This document shows, in pieces, positions 1-6,209 of a stretch of 35,300 bases of DNA (positions are counted from its first letter, which is position 1; every line of letters begins with the position of its first letter). The notes beneath the pieces were generated by a model. It did not search any database. It had not been told where the DNA came from and worked only from the letters and a program-made list of their open reading frames with translations. Both the position numbers and the translations under genes were made by a program. Where the stretch lies: positions 1 to 35,300 of the forward strand of contig CAIQOO010000096.1 in NCBI GenBank assembly GCA_903873485.1, written 5' to 3'. The stretch comes from an uncultured beta proteobacterium (GTDB taxonomy: Bacteria > Pseudomonadota > Gammaproteobacteria > Burkholderiales > Burkholderiaceae_C).

Positions 1-137
1 AAAAGACTTAGTTTTAAAGTTCAGTTAATAATACTTTTTTAAAAGTAAACTTTATTATAGTATGATATAGAGTAATAAAATGCTTTTTTATCAAAAATGG
101 TGAAGACTAGAAAACCTAGGTCCTTAAGTTGGCGCAT

Positions 138-1547
138 ATGGCATCACCCCCCGCGATACAAAAATATGATCGCTTTATTGTTACTTGTGCTGTTAATAAT
201 GTACCTGCAGACGTTGATTTTATTAAATCGTTAGAAGCATATGCTAATGTAAATAATGCGCGTATTGTAGTTATACCAATCAGATATAAAAACCCGACTT
301 CTATTTTTGCGAAAGAGGATGATGGTGAGTGGTGGGCTGAAGATGTTAAAAAATATATTGTAAATCGTAGAATCAAAGTTACAAGTAAACTATTAATTTT
401 GTGTGATATAAAAACACAACCGACAGCATCAAACCCGCTAAACGGATATGAAGCAATCACGGGTTCATCAAGTGCAATCATAGGCCACCCCAAGGTAGCA
501 TCTTGCACGGTTCCAACGCCACAGAACACGCTCCCTAAGCTTTTAGTTACCACGGGGTGCTGCACTCTACCAAGCTACACAGAATCGAAGGCAGGAGCGC
601 GTGGTGCCTTCCAGCACAGCATCGGCGCTTGCATTGTTGAAGTCGATCACACATGCGATGCTTTCCACATACGCCATGTTGCTGCAAACGATGATGGTAG
701 CTTTGAGGACTTAACAAAAATATATAGTAAAGATGGTGTCGATAATAATGGCGGAGTAGCTGCACTTTTTATGGGCGACTCACATATTAAATTTATCGAT
801 CCCGAAGTCGTATCTGCAACTTTTACAAGCGATAACGCTATGTTAAAAGTATTAAATCCAAGCCTGATCGCGTGGAACGACATATTAGATTGTTACGCCA
901 TATCTCACCATCACAACCACGATCCGATTATTAAATATGCAAAACACCACTCAGGTCATGCAAATATTGGCAAGGAAATGGCTCAGGTATTCGATTTTGT
1001 AAATGGCGTAAAAAGTAAATACCCCAACGTAAAACACTTATTTGTACCGTCAAATCACGTCGATCATCTTGCAAAGTGGGTTAAAGAAACAGACCCTAGA
1101 AACGATCCCGAAAACGCGATTATTTGGGCTGGTATGTACACAGCTATGTGCAAAAACGCAGCGATAGGTGATGGGGGTATGACAACAATCGATCCGTTCG
1201 TTTTATATGCAAAAGCACTTATTAAGAATAAAGATACAAGTATATATTTAAAGCGCGGTGAATCTTTTAGTGTACACAATATCGAACTCGGAATGCATGG
1301 GGATTGTGGACCGAATGGTAGTCGCGGAAGTAGGAAAGCACTAGACAAAATAGGTACTAAAAGTGTGGTGGGTCATTCTCATAGTCCAGGTATATGTGGT
1401 GGGGTGTATCAAGTAGGAACGTCCAGCAGGTACAACCTAGAGTATGCCGTAGCGTCTCCATCTTCATGGTTACATACCCATTGCGTTATATATAAAAACG
1501 GAAAGCGTACACTGATAAATATAATCGGCGACAAATGGTGTCTATAG
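138..1547 (+). CDS. Phage A1-like calcineurin-type metallophosphoesterase
   Basis: A 469-residue protein with the layout of the phage-specific calcineurin-like phosphoesterase family that includes the T5 pre-early A1 protein. Candidate metal-binding motifs are GDSH (213-216), SNH (305-307), MHGD (386-389) and GHSH (412-415), in the order expected for this fold. Conserved phage-family blocks such as IPIRYKNPTS (46-55) and GHPKVASCTVPTPQ (116-129) also fit. In T5, A1 takes part in host takeover and DNA degradation; whether this copy does so is inference. I chose ATG 138 over an in-frame TTG at 129; neither has a strong Shine-Dalgarno site. The gene is AT-rich like the lysis genes after it and unlike the GC-rich chromosome, and it appears intact. 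No signal peptide or membrane segment is seen, so a cytoplasmic enzyme is likely. Confidence 0.72.
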   Translation: MASPPAIQKYDRFIVTCAVNNVPADVDFIKSLEAYANVNNARIVVIPIRYKNPTSIFAKEDDGEWWAEDVKKYIVNRRIKVTSKLLILCDIKTQPTASNPLNGYEAITGSSSAIIGHPKVASCTVPTPQNTLPKLLVTTGCCTLPSYTESKAGARGAFQHSIGACIVEVDHTCDAFHIRHVAANDDGSFEDLTKIYSKDGVDNNGGVAALFMGDSHIKFIDPEVVSATFTSDNAMLKVLNPSLIAWNDILDCYAISHHHNHDPIIKYAKHHSGHANIGKEMAQVFDFVNGVKSKYPNVKHLFVPSNHVDHLAKWVKETDPRNDPENAIIWAGMYTAMCKNAAIGDGGMTTIDPFVLYAKALIKNKDTSIYLKRGESFSVHNIELGMHGDCGPNGSRGSRKALDKIGTKSVVGHSHSPGICGGVYQVGTSSRYNLEYAVASPSSWLHTHCVIYKNGKRTLINIIGDKWCL

Positions 1548-1625
1548 TTTTAACCTGCTATTGACCTTGTTGTAAGTGGTATATAATTGTTCTATTTACT
1601 ATGTAAACACAAAACTACGGATAAG

Positions 1626-1911
1626 ATGTTTAACAACGCAGAAAAAGACTATTTAGTCGAATCTGCCCGCGCAGTTCCATCCGTATCGGGCTGTGTATTC
1701 TCATATGTTACACTTAATAACTTCGTTGCAGTGCATACTATTATATACATCAGACTTTATTGGAAACCTGCCATGTGTCCGTTGCAGATCAACATCTTGG
1801 GCGAGGTTTCCAATAAAGTCTAGCATATTTCAATTGGTGTGGTTTATAAATAATTGGATTATGGCGCGTAAAGATCGAAAAGATGGTAAACCTGTTATAG
1901 ATATTAATTAA
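1626..1911 (+). pseudogene. Phage holin-like gene interrupted by a 72-bp MITE-like element
   Basis: Read directly, this region gives two short ORFs in different frames. Removing the inserted element plus one flanking dinucleotide (70 nt) joins them in frame into a 71-residue protein. It starts MFNNAEKDYLVESARAVPSV and ends ARKDRKDGKPVIDIN. The hydrophobic centre (VAVHTIIYI joined to IFQLVWFINNWIM) and the basic tail fit a small phage holin, and the gene sits 13 nt upstream of a GH24 endolysin. Holins make the inner-membrane holes that release or activate endolysin. The restored frame is seen directly; the holin name is inferred from size, topology and position. In its present form the product would be truncated or frameshifted. 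Confidence 0.55.
1751..1822. mobile_element. 72-bp TA-type MITE-like element, copy 1
   Basis: A short palindromic element with perfect 18-bp arms: AGACTTTATTGGAAACCT at 1752-1769 and its reverse complement at 1804-1821. The flanks are CA on the left and TA on the right, so a TA target duplication with one changed base is likely. Copies of exactly the same length lie at 2890-2961 (inverted and diverged) and 30853-30924. There is no coding capacity and no transposase in the window, so it would need a helper in trans. A TA target is typical of IS630/mariner-type and some IS5-type elements; the family is not settled from sequence alone. Confidence 0.75.
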
Positions 1912-1924
1912 CTAGTTTGAACAT

Positions 1925-2451
1925 ATGAATGCAAATACTGAGCGACTAGTTATAGCGTCTTTATCATTAAGTACAGCGGGACTTGTGGGCGTTCTTGCAG
2001 ATGAAAGCTATACGCCTATATCCGTAGTTCCAATGACCGGTACAGCAGGCGACAGGCCGACTGTCGGGTTTGGTAGTACATACAAAGAGGACGGCTCGCC
2101 CGTTCGTCTATGTGACACTATAACGCCTGTAGCAGCTATTAAACGCGTACAAGTACATCTAACAAAAGATAAAAAACAATTAGAAAAATGTGTGAGTGGT
2201 GTACTAAGTAAAATTGAACTGGATGTATTAGTAGATTTTATTAATCAGTTAGGCAATGTTGCAAAATGTAACTCATCAATAGTAAAAATATAAATATAGG
2301 AAACTATGAGAGGGCCTGTAACACATATTTAGATTATAGATTTGTTAAAAAATATAACTGTGTGCAGCTAGTAAACGGAAAGGCGGACAAGGTATGTTAT
2401 GGCGTATATACCAGAGCTAAAAATAGGAAAACTAGATGTCTAATAGAATGA
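1925..2451 (+). CDS. GH24 phage endolysin (lysozyme), split by a -1 frameshift
   Basis: The first 122 codons give a hydrophobic N-terminus (possible signal anchor), the catalytic Glu in ADESYTP (E27) and the family block GDRPTVGFGST (42-52). These mark the phage GH24 muramidases of the P21/Burkholderia-phage type. The frame stops at 2291-2293. Slipping back one base at the A5 run 2284-2288 opens a frame reading NINIGNYERACNTYL and on to a stop at 2449-2451. That matches the conserved C-terminal half of the family (the AGDYxGAC region) and restores a normal length near 175 residues. One A lost from an A6 run, in the genome or in the read, is the simplest cause. The gene lies directly after the holin remnant, and its end overlaps the next ATG at 2436. 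Confidence 0.7.
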
Positions 2452-2882
2452 CAACAACAAATAAAAAGGTAAATGTAGCCAAACTATTTGTGTCAAATGC
2501 GCTTATCATTGGCCCATACATTGCACTAGTTACAAGTAGTTCTGAATATTTAAAAGTATTAAACCACCTAGATATTGAAGTATCTGATTTGTGGCTGGCG
2601 GGTGATGCGAACGCCTGCGTTCATAAGTTGTATTCTCCAATAAGTGGATTATGTTGTATAGTATGTGTTCGTGATTTCACGGATAAAGCTATGACATATG
2701 AGCAAATATGTGGGACACTATGCCACGAGGCGGTTCATGTATTTCAATTATATTGTAGCAATATTGGAGAGTGTGATCCTAGCATCGAGTTTGAAGCATA
2801 TTCAATTGAATCTGTTTTTACTCAGTTATTGATAGCATATAGGATAAAATATCCTAAACTATTTTTATCTATTTGTACATAG
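2436..2882 (+). CDS. Phage HExxH metalloprotease-like protein
   Basis: A 148-residue protein with a zincin-type motif, HEAVH, at 97-101, followed by a GE at 111-112 and an FEAY segment at 119-122. That spacing is seen in small phage-borne HExxH proteins of unknown role. His97, Glu98 and His101 are the likely zinc and catalytic residues, and one of the later Glu residues could be the third ligand. The start overlaps the shifted reading frame of the endolysin by 16 nt, and the spanin gene follows about 100 nt later, so the gene sits inside the lysis cassette. Whether it acts on host proteins or on peptidoglycan peptides cannot be told from sequence. The reading frame is intact. Confidence 0.6.
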   Translation: MSNRMTTTNKKVNVAKLFVSNALIIGPYIALVTSSSEYLKVLNHLDIEVSDLWLAGDANACVHKLYSPISGLCCIVCVRDFTDKAMTYEQICGTLCHEAVHVFQLYCSNIGECDPSIEFEAYSIESVFTQLLIAYRIKYPKLFLSICT

Positions 2883-2889
2883 TAATCAC

Positions 2890-2961
2890 TAGACTTTATC
2901 GTAAACCTACCGTAAGTTGCTGATCTGTAAAGGACGCATGGTAAGTTTCTAATAAAGGCTA
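2890..2961. mobile_element. 72-bp TA-type MITE-like element, copy 2 (inverted, diverged)
   Basis: TA-flanked on both sides, with imperfect inverted arms (AGACTTTATCGTAAACCT on the left; the right arm ends AATAAAGGCT). Its centre matches the reverse complement of copy 1, including the GCTGATCTGTAAAGGACGCA block. So it is the same element in the opposite orientation, with more substitutions than the other copies. It lies in the gap between the HExxH gene and the spanin gene and interrupts neither frame. Confidence 0.65.
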
Positions 2962-2984
2962 CTACGTAAAACATAGTTGTAAAC

Positions 2985-3481
2985 ATGTTGTCACTTACAA
3001 TATACTTACATATTATGGTGATAGTAATATCTTCTATTGTTGCGTTCTTCGGTTATTCTAAATTATCAAACATTAAAATTGAAAGTCTAAAAAATGATGC
3101 TTCTATTCAAAAACTAATTACGAGCTTGCTGTTTCAAAGTCTATTGCAACTTCTGAAGCTGGCGCAAGAAAACGCATTGAAAACATCATTGTTGCCAGTG
3201 ACAAAAACACAATTCGCCTCGGCGAACTTGGTATCAGTAATTCTAATAATCTTCTTGAGGTTGGAAGGATGCGCGACAGTCAAGCCGTTGCCTTGCGTAA
3301 TTCAATCGACAATCTTGTCGTCCGCACCAAAAATCTCATCGTCTTCGATGCAATCGTTACTGAATGTAGCAGCGAATATCTAAAGTTGGGAGAAGAAGCT
3401 TTTAGGCGCTATGCGCATCAAACTTACCAACATGTTGTCGATCTTTGCCGACAGTCTCGGGCGGCAGGCATCCCGTTTTGA
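2985..3481 (+). CDS. Rz-like i-spanin, split by a -1 frameshift
   Basis: The ATG frame opens with a short N-terminus and one membrane segment (about residues 4-22, IMVIVISSIVAFFGY). A -1 shift at the A5 run 3109-3113 passes into a frame that reads ELAVSKSIATSEAGARKRIE and on, through a helical region, to a conserved tail (TECSSEYLKLGEEA, then YQHVVDLCR) ending at 3481. A signal anchor plus a periplasmic helical domain, placed after an endolysin gene, is the layout of Rz-type inner-membrane spanins. Without the shift the first frame ends at 3383. The slip resembles the one in the endolysin gene, so a shared cause (decay or homopolymer miscall) is likely. Confidence 0.5.
3198..3383 (+). CDS. 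Candidate nested Rz1-like o-spanin lipoprotein
   Basis: Inside the spanin region, in the +1 frame relative to the Rz frame (the same relation as lambda Rz1 to Rz), a GTG at 3198 opens a 61-residue ORF. It has a Lys near the start, a hydrophobic stretch (LVSVILIIFL) and a lipobox-like LEGC with the Cys codon at 3270-3272. The predicted mature lipoprotein is 37 residues and starts CATVKPLP, close in size to mature lambda Rz1. Weak points are the Glu at the -2 position of the lipobox, an Arg in the hydrophobic stretch, the GTG start and no clear Shine-Dalgarno site. This is a positional and motif-based call. Confidence 0.35.
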   Translation: MTKTQFASANLVSVILIIFLRLEGCATVKPLPCVIQSTILSSAPKISSSSMQSLLNVAANI

Positions 3482-3501
3482 ACCTGTTGTGGGCCATGGC
3501 T

Positions 3502-3527
3502 GTTCGCCAAAGGCGAACCTCATTTTT
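3502..3527 (+). terminator. Candidate intrinsic terminator after the lysis genes
   Basis: A 7-bp stem, GTTCGCC / GGCGAAC with an AAA loop, is followed four bases later by TTTTT (3523-3527). It lies 21 nt after the spanin stop. A second hairpin with TTTTCCAG / CTGGGAAAA arms follows at once. The rest of the gap up to 3766 shows no supported gene. Confidence 0.5.
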
Positions 3528-3766
3528 CCAGTTTGTCTGGGAAAATGCCTAGATGCTAGTCAGAAGTAATTTTTCTAAATGTAGCCTGGCCTACCAACCA
3601 ATAAACAATATTACTGTTTTCTAGGGGCCTTCTACGATGCCCTTTAAATCACTTATTTTCCGCAGTTGCTGATACAGCCAGCACAAGTGCGATTAAAATC
3701 GATTTTGAGGGCGTTGTGAAAATGATACAGTATCTTGTAGGCGTACTTACATTACTTTAGTAACAC

Positions 3767-3795
3767 TTGACACAACATGATAGCTTAAATATAAT
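3767..3795 (+). promoter_or_regulatory. Consensus sigma-70 promoter with 17-bp spacer
   Basis: A perfect -35 TTGACA (3767-3772) and a perfect -10 TATAAT (3790-3795) are separated by exactly 17 bp. Transcription would start near 3802, only a few bases before the ATG at 3805, so the transcript would be leaderless or nearly so. It is the strongest-looking promoter in the window and sits in the AT-rich prophage end. Confidence 0.8.
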
Positions 3796-3804
3796 AAAGC
3801 TACC

Positions 3805-3999
3805 ATGCAAGACCCTAGAACAACCACGTCGCATCATGAATTAGCTTTACTGCAAGTCATGAGAACATCATTATTTTATGAAGCCGCATCAAAGTTGCAT
3901 GGAAAACATGAAACCAATGAGACTTTTGTGGTTCTGCAAGAGTCAAGAAGTGCATTCCAGCAAGCTCTGAAGTCACTGTTTGAACTTATTGAATATTAG
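3805..3999 (+). CDS. Small helical protein of unknown function
   Basis: A 64-residue ORF directly behind the consensus promoter and ahead of a strong hairpin, so it forms its own transcription unit. The protein (starts MQDPRTTTSHHELALLQVMR, ends ALKSLFELIEY) looks alpha-helical, with no signal peptide, membrane segment or motif I recognise. It is the last gene before the tRNA-Lys, a usual place in integrated elements for a gene expressed from the prophage. Its function is unknown. The short distance between promoter and ATG means that translation, if real, would start without a normal leader. An untranslated small RNA from the same promoter is the alternative. Confidence 0.5.
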   Translation: MQDPRTTTSHHELALLQVMRTSLFYEAASKLHGKHETNETFVVLQESRSAFQQALKSLFELIEY

Positions 4000-4022
4000 A
4001 AACGGGCTGAATAATATTAGAA

Positions 4023-4067
4023 AAATCAACAGGCTACGTCTTTTGTAAAAACGTAACTTGTTGATTT
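4023..4067. terminator. Bidirectional hairpin between the small ORF and tRNA-Lys
   Basis: Arms AAATCAACA (4023-4031) and TGTTGATTT (4059-4067) enclose an inner ACGT / ACGT stem. Read on the minus strand, the hairpin follows the tRNA 3' end by 12 nt and runs into a T-rich tail (TTTTTC), so it should end the tRNA transcript. On the plus strand it ends the small ORF less clearly. Confidence 0.6.
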
Positions 4068-4079
4068 ATATATCTAAAC

Positions 4080-4155
4080 TGGTGGGAACTGAGAGGCTCG
4101 AACTCTCGACCTACGGATTAAGAGTCCGCTGCTCTACCAACTGAGCTAAGTTCCC
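4080..4155 (-). tRNA. tRNA-Lys (anticodon CUU)
   Basis: The minus strand gives a full cloverleaf: acceptor arms GGGAACT / AGTTCCC, D arm TAGCTCAGTTGGTAGAGCA, anticodon loop CTCTTAA (anticodon CUU, reading AAG), T arm GAGAGTTCGAGCCTCTC, discriminator A and an encoded CCA (4082-4080). The 3' end faces the AT-rich prophage DNA, as expected when an integrase has used the tRNA 3' end as attB. A TATAAT on the minus strand (4189-4194) is a possible -10 for the gene. Confidence 0.93.
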
Positions 4156-4391
4156 ATTTTGGTCGATAAGGGCCACTTTGAGCAGCAAATTATAGCGATA
4201 TTTCGGCTGCAAATCGCCGATGAGCACCTGTGCGGCAGGATGAGTTCGGTTACGAACAAATTGATGGATTAGAAAATTAGTACGCTCTAAGTTATTGATT
4301 CTTAATGGCATTATTATTGATGTGTTAAAGATCGGCTAACATGCATGGACCCTATCCACCCTCGGACATGAAAATTATTTCACGTTAAGCC

Positions 4392-5891
4392 ATGCCAGAC
4401 ACGCCAAAACCCCCAATACGCCAACTCGGCGAAAGCGATGCCGCGTTCATTTACTCGGACACCGAACATGCCAATTCCAACGTCTCGCTACTGCACATTT
4501 ATGACCAGACCACGGCACCCGGCGGCGTGGTGCGATTCAAGCAGATACTGACCCATCTGGAAAACCGGTTGAACCAGTTGCCGGTGTTCCGGCAAAAGAT
4601 CCTGCGGGTGCCGCTGGACCTGGACTACCCGTATTGGGTGGAAGACGAAAACTTCGACATCGAGTACCACGTGCGGCATCTTGCGCTGCCCAAGCCGGGT
4701 GATTGGCGACAGTTTTGCATTCAGGCCTCGCGCATCCACGCGCGTCCGCTTGATTTGCAGCGCCCGCTGTGGGAGATGTATGTCATTGAAGGGCTTGACA
4801 GCTTGCTGGATTTGCCGGCGGGCAGCTTTGCCGTGTTGCTCAAGGTACACCACGCGGCGGTGGATGTGGCGCATGAGCATCAAATCACCAGCCTGCTGCA
4901 CGACATCAGCCAGAATCCGCCGCCTGACCCGCCGGCGCGGCCCTGGTTTGCGCAGTCGCCGCCGGGTCCGCTGGCACTGATCTGGCGCGCCGGTTTTCAT
5001 GCCGCCAGTTATCCAATCCGCATGGCCGGGTCGGTGTCACAAGGCTTGGGCATGCTGGCCCTGACGATGAAAACCTTTGCCGGCGAGTTTTGGCACCGTC
5101 CGCACGACTTTCCGGTAACCCGCTTCAACACCGTGGTCTCGGCACACCGCGTGTTTGACACCCGGCGTTTTGCACTGGCAGACTTTCATCGGATTCGCGC
5201 TCTGGTGCCAGGTGCCACCATCAATGATGTGGTGCTGGCGGTCTGTGCCGGCGGTTTGCGCCGTTACCTGGCGTTGCAAGCCGAGCTGCCGGTTGACAGC
5301 CTGCTGGCGGCCGCACCGATTGCGGTGCCGGCGGCAGCCGATGCCAACGCCGACCATTTTTCCTGGGTGCGGGTGAGCTTGCACACCGACTTGGCTGATC
5401 CGCTGCTGCGCCTGCGCGCCATTGTGGCCACCACCTCGTCATCCGAGGTGGTGCGCTCAGCCGAAAGTGCGCGCGGGCTTAACGAACTGGCCAGTCAGGC
5501 CCCGGCGCTGGCAATTGCCGCGACCAGCAAGATGATGCGGGCCGCCTCGGCGCGGCTGGGTGACTGGACGCCGCTGGCCAATTGCAGCATCACCAATCTG
5601 CCCGGGCCTGATGCGCCGCTGTATTTGCTGGGCGCCCGACTGACTTATCTGTCGGCCATCATGCCGATCAGCGACGGCATGGGGCTGGTGTTTTCAGTCA
5701 CCAGCTACTGCGGCATGTTGGTGATCTCGTTGACAGCGTGCTATGAGCAATTGCCCAACCCCGAGGTGTTGGCGCAGTGCCTGCGCGACAGTTTTCAGGA
5801 ATATCTGGCGCTGGTCGGCCCACTGGCCTTGCCAGCGCCAAAAAAACCGCGTGCGCCGCGCAAGAAGCCACAACGCAAGCCAGCGGCCTGA
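4392..5891 (+). CDS. Wax ester synthase/diacylglycerol acyltransferase (WS/DGAT)
   Basis: A 499-residue protein of the bacterial WS/DGAT family, which makes wax esters or triacylglycerol from acyl-CoA and fatty alcohol or diacylglycerol at the inner membrane. The N-terminal half has the acyltransferase block with the catalytic-type motif HHAAVDV (153-159). The family motif is HHxxxDG, so the usual Gly is Val here, while both His and the Asp remain. The C-terminal half has the family markers NLPGP (about 397) and PISDGMGL (about 425). The protein ends in a Lys/Pro/Ala-rich tail (PKKPRAPRKK). The length is normal for the family. A truncated alpha/beta hydrolase follows after 3 nt, suggesting a former lipid-metabolism operon. 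The ATG at 4392 has only a weak ribosome site. Confidence 0.88.
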   Translation: MPDTPKPPIRQLGESDAAFIYSDTEHANSNVSLLHIYDQTTAPGGVVRFKQILTHLENRLNQLPVFRQKILRVPLDLDYPYWVEDENFDIEYHVRHLALPKPGDWRQFCIQASRIHARPLDLQRPLWEMYVIEGLDSLLDLPAGSFAVLLKVHHAAVDVAHEHQITSLLHDISQNPPPDPPARPWFAQSPPGPLALIWRAGFHAASYPIRMAGSVSQGLGMLALTMKTFAGEFWHRPHDFPVTRFNTVVSAHRVFDTRRFALADFHRIRALVPGATINDVVLAVCAGGLRRYLALQAELPVDSLLAAAPIAVPAAADANADHFSWVRVSLHTDLADPLLRLRAIVATTSSSEVVRSAESARGLNELASQAPALAIAATSKMMRAASARLGDWTPLANCSITNLPGPDAPLYLLGARLTYLSAIMPISDGMGLVFSVTSYCGMLVISLTACYEQLPNPEVLAQCLRDSFQEYLALVGPLALPAPKKPRAPRKKPQRKPAA

Positions 5892-5894
5892 TCC

Positions 5895-6050
5895 ATGCGG
5901 ACCACAGGAGCCTGGCCGATCGAGTTTGAGTCGCTTGGCAACCCGGCGCACCCGGCCATCGTGCTGATCATGGGGCTGGGCATGCAGCTTACCAGTTGGC
6001 CCGATGCCTTTTGCCAGGCACTTGTCGAGGGCGGCTACCGGGTGGTCCGA
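5895..6050 (+). pseudogene. Truncated alpha/beta hydrolase (N-terminal fragment)
   Basis: The first 50 or so codons read as the start of a lipase-like alpha/beta hydrolase: IEFESLGNPAHPAIVLIMG, then GLGMQLTSWPDAFCQALVEG and GYRVVR. The family normally continues with FDNRDIGLS and the nucleophile elbow. Here the match stops at about 6050, exactly where the stop codon (6051-6053) of the opposite-strand DUF3309 gene begins, and the frame then runs into antisense of that gene. The catalytic Ser, Asp and His are all missing, so no enzyme is made. The 3-nt gap to the WS/DGAT gene fits a former operon. The junction looks like a deletion or recombination scar. Confidence 0.75.
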
Positions 6051-6209
6051 TCAGATTCGCCCCATCAGCAGCAAAACCACGAGGATGATCACCACCAGCC
6101 CAAGCCCGCCGCTCGGCCCGTAGCCCCAGCCTTGGCTGTGCGGCCAGCTTGGAACCGCTCCGATCAGCATCAGGATCAGCACGATCAGCAGGATCATGCC
6201 CAGGCTCAT
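6051..6209 (-). CDS. DUF3309 small membrane protein
   Basis: A 52-residue protein, starting MSLGMILLIVLILMLIGAVP, with two hydrophobic segments (about 4-20 and 36-50). Between them is the conserved block SWPHSQGWGYGPSGG (21-35) typical of DUF3309. Its ATG overlaps the TGA of the ferritin-like gene upstream (ATGA, 6206-6209), so the two are translationally coupled. The role of DUF3309 is unknown. The genes are short and often found near stress-response genes. A longer upstream reading frame exists but lies antisense-free only from this ATG and lacks any motif. Confidence 0.85.
   Translation of the reverse strand: MSLGMILLIVLILMLIGAVPSWPHSQGWGYGPSGGLGLVVIILVVLLLMGRI

Noticed and set aside
1587..1823. 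ORF of 78 codons as a gene in its own right
   Set aside because: Its 3' third is encoded by the MITE-like element; the real gene is the holin-like frame joined across the element.
1925..3481. Programmed ribosomal frameshifting in both lysis genes
   Set aside because: The slip sites are bare A-AAA-A runs with no evident downstream pseudoknot, and two cases in one decayed cassette are better explained by lost A residues or homopolymer miscalls. Kept only as a test.
3600..3760. Possible coding remnant (frame ending FEGVVKMIQYLVGVLTLL) before the promoter
   Set aside because: There is no start codon, the frame is short and I recognise no family; treated as non-coding.
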